Assembly: GCA_016212635.1 (NCBI GenBank)
Contig: JACRFR010000029.1
Coordinates: 1 to 11,155 of the forward strand
Length of the DNA: 11,155 nt
From: Candidatus Liptonbacteria bacterium
GTDB taxonomy: Bacteria > Patescibacteriota > Minisyncoccia > UBA6257 > 2-01-FULL-56-20
Direction: 5' to 3'
In this document: positions 6,609-11,155 of the stretch, piece by piece
Layout: every line of letters starts with the position of its first letter
How positions within the stretch are numbered: position 1 is the first letter of the stretch
Made by a program: the position numbers and the translations under genes
Notes under the pieces: generated by a model
What the model was told of the DNA's origin: nothing
The model's database searches: none
What the model saw: the letters and a program-made list of their open reading frames with translations, nothing else

Positions 6609-6632
6609 GATTGCAGAAAGGTATGCTATACT
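6604..6632 (+). promoter_or_regulatory. Predicted promoter of Cas2-like paralogue 2, -35 at the palindrome edge
   Basis: TTGCAG (6604-6609), 17-bp spacer, TATACT (6627-6632), 9 nt before the ATG at 6642. Five of the six -35 bases are palindrome sequence. The arrangement matches paralogue 1, where the -35 box is also the palindrome end with a 17-bp spacer. No Shine-Dalgarno is visible. Confidence 0.5.
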
Positions 6633-6641
6633 GCCATCATT

Positions 6642-7217
6642 ATGGCGATAGGGGTGCGTAGAGATTCCAACGCACGGAAAATACTGGATGTTCTTCTAGC
6701 TGGGACGGGAATTGCTGTGGTTTCGCTGCTTTCTCCCCAATGCGGGGCGAAGCTGGTACGGGGATTATTGAAAGGTTATTTTCGCCAGAGGGCTTTCGAT
6801 AGGCACCGTTTCTTGAAAGACCTTAAAAACCTCCAGCGGAAAGAGTTAATTGACTATCGTGATCTGGGTCAGGGTCGGATCAAAATTACTCTGACCCGAC
6901 AAGGGAAGAAACAAGTACTGCAGTATCAAATTGACACGATTAGATTAAATACCACCGGGGAGTGGGACCGGGTGTGGCGACTAGTGTTATTTGATATCCC
7001 TCATTCTCACAAGTGCGGTCGGGACGCTTTCGCCCGGAAGCTTGTAGCCCTCGGTTTTTATCCCATTCAAAAGAGCGTTTATCTTACACCCTACCCCTGC
7101 GAGAAAGAGGTGGATTTTGTCGCCACCGTATTTGATGTCCAGCCCTACGTATTGATTATGTACGTAGCCAGATTTGAAGGGGAGGAAAAACTCCGGCACC
7201 ATTTCCGACTAACTTGA
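6642..7217 (+). CDS. PaaX/Cas2-like protein, stand-alone (paralogue 2)
   Basis: A 191-residue paralogue of the protein at 1360-1929, collinear with it over the whole length and by eye a little under half identical. It has a hydrophobic N-terminal patch (about 21-45: GTGIAVVSLLSP, GAKLVRGLL), a winged-helix-like part (about 45-100: FLKDLKNLQRKELIDY, GRIKITLTRQG) and a Cas2-type C-terminal domain (about 112-190) with WRLVLFDIP (Asp118), IQKSVYLTPYPCE and the final RFEGEEKLRHHF. The QKSV sequence after a DIP strand is characteristic of Cas2 proteins. No cas1 or CRISPR array is present. The gene lies among four palindromes of family 2, just as paralogue 1 lies between two of family 1. Candidate roles are repressor of its own palindrome-bearing promoter, a hairpin-specific nuclease, or the enzyme of a palindrome-based mobile unit; sequence alone does not decide. 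Confidence 0.8.
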   Translation: MAIGVRRDSNARKILDVLLAGTGIAVVSLLSPQCGAKLVRGLLKGYFRQRAFDRHRFLKDLKNLQRKELIDYRDLGQGRIKITLTRQGKKQVLQYQIDTIRLNTTGEWDRVWRLVLFDIPHSHKCGRDAFARKLVALGFYPIQKSVYLTPYPCEKEVDFVATVFDVQPYVLIMYVARFEGEEKLRHHFRLT

Positions 7218-7436
7218 TTCTCTCTTAGGGTTCATGCCTCGCCAGCTTGCTGCGTCCCCCATGTCATCCCGTAATTTTTCAGGGCGGTGAAAAATATCCG
7301 GGATCCATGTAGGATCCACACCTGGATCCTCCGCCGGAGGCGGACAGGCGGCTCCAAGCTTGCCCCGCACCTACCTGCCCGCCCCTGGCGGGATGCGGGG
7401 GCCGGAATGATGCCACTTGGGTAGTTTTCAGTTCAT

Positions 7437-7599
7437 GCCTCGCAGCTTACTACGGAGCTCTGAATTACGAAACTCGTATTTTGTCATCCTGAACGAAGCG
7501 AAGGATCTCCAAAATACTCGAAAATGTAACGTGGACGAGATTCTTCGCTACGCTCAGAATGACAACTCGGGGAGTTTCGTAATTCAGAGCTACGAGGCA
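7437..7599. repeat. Nested MITE-like inverted repeat
   Basis: The outer arms carry a perfect 20-bp pair at 7456-7475 and 7572-7591 and an outermost TGCCTCG/CGAGGCA pair. Inside lies a second inverted repeat, 29 bp per arm with four mismatches (7481-7509 against 7537-7565). The inner arms spell the dispersed GTCATCCTGAACGAAGCG motif that I recall from many bacterial genomes. There is no transposase, so it is non-autonomous or a structural repeat. Confidence 0.75.
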
Positions 7600-7704
7600 G
7601 TTGATTTACTGGTTCTCACATAACTCGTTAACAGCTTTCATCCCGTGTTCACAATGGTTTTATGCGCTAACGGATTAGGTGATGATCAATAGCCCGAATT
7701 ATTC

Positions 7705-7736
7705 CATAGATAATTAGCCATGGCTAATTATCTATG
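7705..7736. repeat. 32-bp perfect palindrome, family 2, copy c
   Basis: Half-site CATAGATAATTAGCCA with its exact complement, centre between 7720 and 7721. Compared with copy a, one outer base is changed (G to A) and the partner base in the other arm is changed to match (C to T), so the symmetry is kept. Confidence 0.95.
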
Positions 7737-7800
7737 TAGCAGGTGTAGCAGGGGGCGATGGCGGAGACGGGGGATTGCGATGCCCAGGTCGGCTCTCTTC

Positions 7801-7840
7801 CGCGTGCGTAGATAATTAGCCATGGCTAATTATCGTTGCA
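7801..7840. repeat. Family 2 palindrome, copy d: hybrid of copies a and b
   Basis: The symmetric core is 24 bp (7811-7834, half-site GATAATTAGCCA). To its left the sequence CGCGTGCGTA is identical to that left of copy a (6455-6464); to its right GTTGCA is identical to the right arm of copy b (6603-6608). The outer arms therefore do not pair with each other, unlike all other copies. Confidence 0.9.
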
Positions 7841-7914
7841 AGGGCGAAGAGGGGTGAAAGGTAGAAAAGGAGGCGGGAAAGTGGCGGCGGCGGAGCGGAG
7901 TTGGAGGGGCGGGG

Positions 7915-8775
7915 CTAGCTAGTGACCGCAGCTAGGGCCACGGCGCCCAAGACGGCGAGTGCGATGCCCGCAAACTGATGCGGTTTGAGTTTCTCGCGGT
8001 TTAGCCACAAGCCGAGAATTGCCCCGAGCGCGATGTAGCTTTCGCTCACAGTAGTGGCGATCGCGATGGGAATGTAAAGCATGCTGTAGGTGTAGGTCAG
8101 CCAGGCGGCTTTGTCCAACACACTGACGCCCAGGATCAGTTTTTTATTGGCTCGCCAGTCCGGCAGAAGTTTTTTATATTCGCCCGTTGATAAAAGATAA
8201 ATACCCGTGGCGAGTGCCAGAAAGACATCGGTGAACCAGTTGATCATGATCGGGCTGGTTTCCCGTCCGGCCAAGCCAAACAAGAAATTTATTATCCCCA
8301 TGCCCAAGGTCGCCAAAAGCGCGAGTAGCACACCCCTCTCCGGGCGTATTTGCCGGAGGTGACGCAGAGACTTGAGAGATACTAGAAATATTCCCAAAAA
8401 AGCGACGAGAATAGAAAGTAATTGAGGGCCAGAGGGGAATTCCCGCAAGAACACGGCGGCCAGGGTGGCGGCCAGGGGAATTTCCATGGCGAAGACCGGT
8501 TCGATCACCGAGATCTTGCCCACTTTGAGCGCCTGGAAATCGAAAATCGCGGCGAAGAGCAAAATAACGCTGGTTGTGAGAAGCAGCAGCAGATTGTTAC
8601 GATTAGTGAAAACTGATCCCAGATCAGGTAGGGCGAAAGGCGCGAGAACCAATGCGCCAAAGGTAGTGATGGTAAACAACACCACTCCGTTGCCGAATTT
8701 GCGGACACTGCGCTGGATTAAAAAATCGCCGATGCCCCAGGAGAAAAGCGCGCCGAAGGCGAAGAGGATACCCAT
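7915..8775 (-). CDS. EamA/DMT-superfamily permease
   Basis: A 286-residue inner-membrane protein made of two EamA repeats (about 2-137 and 146-283), ten predicted membrane helices in all. The start MGILFAFGALFSWGIGDFL is typical of the drug/metabolite transporter superfamily, as are the conserved patches ISVIEPVFAMEIPLAA at the end of the first repeat and IAIATTVSESYIALGAI with GIALAVLGAVALA in the second. The substrate cannot be told from sequence; family members export metabolites, nucleotides or amino acids. The ATG at 8775 is supported by TATTCT ending 6 nt upstream on the minus strand. It is convergent with the Cas2-like paralogue 2 region and divergent from cca. Confidence 0.88.
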   Translation of the reverse strand: MGILFAFGALFSWGIGDFLIQRSVRKFGNGVVLFTITTFGALVLAPFALPDLGSVFTNRNNLLLLLTTSVILLFAAIFDFQALKVGKISVIEPVFAMEIPLAATLAAVFLREFPSGPQLLSILVAFLGIFLVSLKSLRHLRQIRPERGVLLALLATLGMGIINFLFGLAGRETSPIMINWFTDVFLALATGIYLLSTGEYKKLLPDWRANKKLILGVSVLDKAAWLTYTYSMLYIPIAIATTVSESYIALGAILGLWLNREKLKPHQFAGIALAVLGAVALAAVTS

Positions 8776-8778
8776 GGG

Positions 8779-8820
8779 GATAGAATATAGAATTTAGAAG
8801 AGAGAAAAAAGGGAAAAGAA
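8779..8820. repeat. 7-bp tandem repeat (TATAGAA-like, 6 units)
   Basis: GATAGAA, TATAGAA, TTTAGAA, GAGAGAA, AAAAGGG, AAAAGAA on the plus strand. On the minus strand one unit junction forms TATTCT, the predicted -10 of the EamA gene. Confidence 0.7.
8782..8787 (-). promoter_or_regulatory. Predicted -10 box of the EamA gene
   Basis: TATTCT on the minus strand, then ATCCCC, then the ATG at 8775. The spacing matches the SPFH and HUMPS genes and predicts a leaderless mRNA. No good -35 is present. Confidence 0.4.
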
Positions 8821-8844
8821 GGCGTCGGGTAGATTTAATAAGGC

Positions 8845-8907
8845 CCATTAGACTTATAAGTCATATAGGACATATAAGACTTATGGGTCCTATGGAACGC
8901 ATGGGAC
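8845..8907. repeat. 9-bp tandem repeat (7 units)
   Basis: CCATTAGAC, TTATAAGTC, ATATAGGAC, ATATAAGAC, TTATGGGTC, CTATGGAAC, GCATGGGAC stand head to tail; the common form is roughly NTATRRGWC. It lies between the divergent EamA and cca genes. Confidence 0.8.
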
Positions 8908-8944
8908 TAGTAAATCCTAAAACGCGAAAGGACCATAGCGAGGC

Positions 8945-8974
8945 TTGGCTTTATTTTATGGCCTGTTTTATACT
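8945..8974 (+). promoter_or_regulatory. Predicted cca promoter
   Basis: TTGGCT (8945-8950), 18-bp spacer, TATACT (8969-8974). The leader would be about 70 nt and includes a GC-rich inverted repeat around 9003-9035. Confidence 0.5.
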
Positions 8975-9002
8975 TACATTCGCAATAATTCGCGTTGCGA
9001 TT

Positions 9003-9035
9003 CCCGCCTTCGCCCGGCCTCGGACGGGCAGGCGC
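9003..9035. repeat. GC-rich hairpin repeat in the cca leader
   Basis: A CGCCCGGC/CGGGCAGG hairpin. A near copy (four mismatches in 33 positions) lies in the cca coding insert at 9724-9756. Confidence 0.65.
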
Positions 9036-9049
9036 GCAGATCCGTTTCC

Positions 9050-10897
9050 ATGTCTCAAATCCCCAAAGAGGTGCTCCAAATCGCGGCGGTACTTGAGTCC
9101 GCCGGGTTCGAGGCGTACGCCGTGGGCGGCTGCGTGCGAGACCTTTTGCGCAGAACCATTCATGGTGAGCTTGTCGAACCAAAGGATTGGGATATCGCGA
9201 CCAACGCCACGCCGGACAAGGTGCAGGAACTTTTTCCCGATAGCGTGTACGAGAATGAGTTCGGCACTGTCGGAGTCAAGGTGAGAAGTGAGAATAGAGA
9301 ATTGAGAATGGAGGGGGGGAAGGGAAAAAAGGGGGGGGGAAGAGCGAAGAGCGAAGAGGGGGAAGACGCAGAACGAACGCAGAACAACGCGGACGATATG
9401 CACCCCACCTCTCCTCCCCTTGGTCCTCCTTCGCAAAACGCTACGGCGGGACAAAGCAAGGGGAGGTTGGGAGGGGTTCTTCCGCGTACTTCCGCGTCCA
9501 GTCCGCGAGATTCCGTGGTAAGTGTGATAGAAATCACAACTTACCGGATCGAGGGGCGGTACACCGACAAGCGGCATCCGGATGAGATCAAGTTCGCCAA
9601 GACGATCGAGGAGGACCTGGGTCGGAGGGATTTCACGGTCAACGCACTTGCCTTGAGTTTGGCCGAAGGGATGGCTTTAAAAGTGACGAGTGATGAGGGG
9701 GGAGTGCCCTCCGAAGAGGGGTCCCCGCCTGCGCCCGGCTTCGGGCGGGCAGGAGCCTCCGGCGGAAAGAGAAAAGAGGGGGAAATGCCCAATCTGGGGT
9801 CTTCGCAAGACCCATGGTCCTGCGAAGACCAGAACATTGTTGATCCTTTCTCTGGACGTGAGGATTTGGCCAAGAAGATCATCCGGGCGGTGGGGGACCC
9901 GCGGGCGCGCTTCGGCGAGGACGCCCTACGGCTGATGCGCGCGGTGCGCTTTGCGACCGAGCTGGGCTGGGAGATCGAGCCGAATACCCGCCGGGCCATC
10001 GAGGAACAGTCGCATCTTTTAGCGCAAATCGCGCCGGAGCGGATCCGGGACGAGCTGGTCAAGATATTAATGACGCCCCGCGCGGCTGACGGCATATTCT
10101 TGCTGGAGGAGCTAGGACTCCTGCCGCATGTCTTGCCGGAATTGCGCGAGGGCATTGGTGTCCCCCAGGACAAGCATCACATCTATTCCGTCTTTGAGCA
10201 CTCGGTTCGGTCGCTCCGGTATGCCGCCGAGCAGAATTATTCTCTGGAGGTGCGGCTGGCGGCGCTTCTGCACGACATCGGCAAGCCGCGGACCAAACAG
10301 GGGGTAAGTCCCAATTCCACTTTTTACAATCACGAAATGGCCGGCGCCAAGATGACGCTCCGGGCCGTGGACCGTCTGCGGTTTTCCAAAGACATAACCG
10401 AAGACGCGGCCCACCTGGTGCGTTGGCACATGTTTTACTACAACGTGGGCGAGGTGTCCGCGGCCGGCGTGCGGCGGTTCCTGGCGCGGGTGGGTATCGA
10501 GTACGTGGACGACTTGCTGCGCGTTCGGGAGGCGGATCGCATCGGTAGCGGCGTACCCAAAGCGGTGCCCTACAAGCTGCGGCACTTGAAGTTCATGATC
10601 GACAAGGTACGCCACGACCCCATCTCGCCCAAGATGCTCCGAGTCAATGGTTTGGATATCATGCGCCTCTTGGAAATTCCACCCTCGCCCCGGGTCGGGC
10701 AGATATTGGCGATCTTACTGGAAGAAGTCTTGGAGGATCCGGAGCGGAATGGCGAAGAGAAGTTAGAAGTAAGAATTAAGGAGTTAGGGAAAAAAACGGA
10801 TACCGAATTGGCGGCGCTAACCGCGGCCGCGAGAAGTAAAAAAGAAGAGTTCGAAAGCGGGCTAGAGAAGGAGATGAAGCAAAAACACCACGTCTAA
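9050..10897 (+). CDS. cca: CCA tRNA nucleotidyltransferase with HD domain, enlarged by in-frame inserts
   Basis: The enzyme that adds or repairs the 3' CCA of tRNAs, using CTP and ATP. Class II landmarks: GGCVRD (26-31), the metal-binding DWD (46-48), RRDFTVNALA (192-201), and EDALRLMRAVRFA (290-302). A C-terminal HD domain follows with HHIYSVFEHS (376-385) and LLHDIGKP (406-413), suggesting extra phosphohydrolase activity. At 615 residues it is well above the usual size for CCA-HD proteins. The excess lies mainly in two low-complexity inserts, about 79-157 and 210-261, and a short one, TIHGELVEP (36-44). All three fall in loops between conserved motifs and keep the frame, so the enzyme may still work. 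ATG 9050 was chosen because an upstream TTG-initiated extension begins on the predicted -35 box. Confidence 0.9.
   Translation: MSQIPKEVLQIAAVLESAGFEAYAVGGCVRDLLRRTIHGELVEPKDWDIATNATPDKVQELFPDSVYENEFGTVGVKVRSENRELRMEGGKGKKGGGRAKSEEGEDAERTQNNADDMHPTSPPLGPPSQNATAGQSKGRLGGVLPRTSASSPRDSVVSVIEITTYRIEGRYTDKRHPDEIKFAKTIEEDLGRRDFTVNALALSLAEGMALKVTSDEGGVPSEEGSPPAPGFGRAGASGGKRKEGEMPNLGSSQDPWSCEDQNIVDPFSGREDLAKKIIRAVGDPRARFGEDALRLMRAVRFATELGWEIEPNTRRAIEEQSHLLAQIAPERIRDELVKILMTPRAADGIFLLEELGLLPHVLPELREGIGVPQDKHHIYSVFEHSVRSLRYAAEQNYSLEVRLAALLHDIGKPRTKQGVSPNSTFYNHEMAGAKMTLRAVDRLRFSKDITEDAAHLVRWHMFYYNVGEVSAAGVRRFLARVGIEYVDDLLRVREADRIGSGVPKAVPYKLRHLKFMIDKVRHDPISPKMLRVNGLDIMRLLEIPPSPRVGQILAILLEEVLEDPERNGEEKLEVRIKELGKKTDTELAALTAAARSKKEEFESGLEKEMKQKHHV
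9155..9181. repeat. Short repeat-like insert in cca (HGELVEP)
   Basis: It encodes TIHGELVEP between VRDLLRR and the catalytic KDWD, where family members normally have only a few residues. The DNA CATGGTGAGCTTGTCGAACC matches a dispersed repeat I recall from many bacterial genomes. Confidence 0.6.
9281..9520. repeat. Composite repeat insert 1 within cca
   Basis: Three parts in order. First, a 7-bp array GTGAGAA, GTGAGAA, TAGAGAA, TTGAGAA, TGGAGGG (9281-9315). Second, a purine-rich tract with G7, A6 and G9 runs (9313-9362). Third, a long imperfect hairpin of CCTCCCCTTG/CAAGGGGAGG type (about 9400-9476), the type found between pheS and pheT. The reading frame stays open across all of it. Confidence 0.75.
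9680..9832. repeat. Composite repeat insert 2 within cca
   Basis: It contains the near copy of the leader hairpin (9724-9756), GCCTCCGGCGGA (complement of the intergenic 7330-7341), and a hairpin GGTCTTCGCA/TGCGAAGACC (9798-9830). It sits between NALALSLAEG and the conserved IVDPFSGREDL. Confidence 0.7.
10752..10786. repeat. 7-bp tandem repeat inside the cca 3' region
   Basis: GCGAAGA, GAAGTTA, GAAGTAA, GAATTAA, GGAGTTA. It encodes part of EEKLEVRIKELGKK near the C-terminus. Confidence 0.55.
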
Positions 10898-10905
10898 CAG
10901 AGCCT

Positions 10906-11043
10906 ATGGGTATTAGCGAAATCATCATCATCGTCCTGGGCCTGACCCTGTTCGAAACAATCTCCAGCGTGGATAACGCGGTGGTCGGTTTGTTCTTCTG
11001 GCTGTCTCACCGGAAGCTGGCAATTGAAAAGGCAATAACTTAG
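10906..11043 (+). pseudogene. Truncated TerC-like membrane protein fragment
   Basis: A 45-residue frame starts MGISEIIIIVLGLTLFET and continues ISSVDNAVVGLFF. The pattern (I/L)xLGLxLFExxxSxDNAVV is the first membrane helix of TerC/DUF475-type integral membrane proteins, which normally have seven or more helices. Sequence after DNAVV no longer fits the family, and the frame ends at TAG on the first base of a TAGAATT tandem repeat. It begins 8 bp after the cca stop. I read it as the remnant of a terC-like gene cut off by repeat sequence; a genuine one-helix protein is the alternative. Confidence 0.5.
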
Positions 11044-11102
11044 AATTTAGAAGTTAGAATCTTATCCTCACTCCTCACTTCTAAATCCTCAATTCTCATA
11101 TA
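11041..11102. repeat. 7-bp tandem repeat (TAGAATT/CACTTCT type, about 9 units)
   Basis: TAGAATT, TAGAAGT, TAGAATC, then pyrimidine-rich TTATCCT, CACTCCT, CACTTCT, AAATCCT, CAATTCT, CATATAA. The second half is roughly the complement of the first, so the array can also fold back. It joins the TerC-like fragment to the next gene. Confidence 0.75.
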
Positions 11103-11155
11103 ATGAGCGACCGCACCAAAAAGATCCTGCTAGTGGTATTCACCGCTATCGTCGC
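11103..11155 (+). CDS. Partial CDS, N-terminus of a membrane or exported protein
   Basis: An open frame runs from ATG 11103 off the right edge: MSDRTKKILLVVFTAIVA. A basic head followed by a hydrophobic run suggests a membrane anchor or signal peptide. Product unknown. Confidence 0.45.
   Translation, partial: MSDRTKKILLVVFTAIV

Larger units (their letters stand above)
7218..7914. other. Repeat-rich gene-free stretch
   Basis: Nearly 700 bases with no credible gene. From left to right: a GTTCATGCCTCGC copy (7230-7254), a hairpin with TAATTTTTCA/TGAAAAATAT (about 7264-7304), the GC-rich motif TCCGCCGGAGGC (7330-7341), a GCCCCGCA/TGCGGGG hairpin (about 7361-7400), a second GTTCATGCCTCGC copy (7431-7454) that opens a nested inverted repeat (7437-7599), unmarked sequence (7600-7704), and two family 2 palindromes. 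Confidence 0.7.

Noticed and set aside
7417..7623. 68-residue open frame
   Set aside because: It is the translation of the nested inverted repeat (VILNEAKDL and RYAQND are typical spurious peptides of that repeat).
6461..7840. CRISPR array with a Cas2 neighbour
   Set aside because: The repeats are palindromes with irregular spacing (80 to over 1,000 bp), no uniform spacers, and no cas1 or effector gene.
8945..9049. N-terminal extension of cca from a TTG codon
   Set aside because: The TTG is part of the predicted -35 box, and the extension translates promoter and hairpin-repeat sequence.
8951..9577. Long minus-strand open frame opposite cca
   Set aside because: It lies opposite a conserved enzyme and is open because the G-rich inserts lack stops; its peptide is low complexity and matches no family I know. 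The same holds for 9541-10173.
9798..9830. A third palindrome family centred on CCATGG, within cca
   Set aside because: The arms pair only imperfectly (offset of one base, one mismatch), the centre is not GCCATGGC, and no Cas2-like gene is near.

Overview
The window looks like a chromosomal piece of a candidate-phyla-radiation (Patescibacteria, Parcubacteria-like) bacterium with moderately high G+C and the standard code. The reasons are mixed: short housekeeping enzymes (a PheT beta subunit without the EMAP-type tRNA-binding domain), stand-alone PaaX/Cas2-like proteins without cas1 or a CRISPR array, apparently leaderless promoters, and intergenic spaces crowded with short hairpin repeats of a kind I recall from such genomes. 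The taxonomic call is an inference; no rRNA or tRNA gene is visible.

Layout. A minus-strand gene leaves the window at the left edge (98 to 1) and diverges from a slipin/SPFH membrane protein (184-1059). A first Cas2-like gene (1360-1929, minus) lies between two identical 36-bp perfect palindromes. Next come a HUMPS-family decarboxylase/synthase gene (2136-2999, minus), divergent pheS (3184-4215) and pheT (4354-6375), and a second Cas2-like gene (6642-7217) surrounded by four palindromes of a second sequence family. The stretch 7218-7914 is repeat-rich and has no credible gene. It is followed by an EamA/DMT permease (7915-8775, minus), a CCA tRNA nucleotidyltransferase swollen by three repeat-like in-frame insertions (9050-10897), a truncated TerC-like fragment (10906-11043), and the first codons of a membrane protein (11103 on).

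Functional themes. pheS, pheT and cca serve tRNA charging and maturation; the HUMPS enzyme belongs to sugar-phosphate metabolism; SPFH, EamA and the last partial gene are membrane proteins. Apart from pheS-pheT nothing looks like a conventional operon, and most genes seem to have their own promoter.

The most interesting structure is the pairing of each Cas2-like paralogue with its own family of loop-less palindromes. Both families share the centre GCCATGGC but have unrelated arms, and in both units the palindrome nearest the gene supplies the predicted -35 box. Within family 2 the arm differences are mirrored on both sides, and one copy is a hybrid of two others, as a crossover at the shared core would give. 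This resembles the REP/RAYT logic with a Cas2-fold protein in place of a transposase; an operator/autorepressor reading is the main alternative. Secondary themes are repeat elements inside coding sequence (cca, HUMPS gene), degenerate 7-bp and 9-bp tandem arrays at gene boundaries, and a -10 box placed exactly 6 nt before four start codons.
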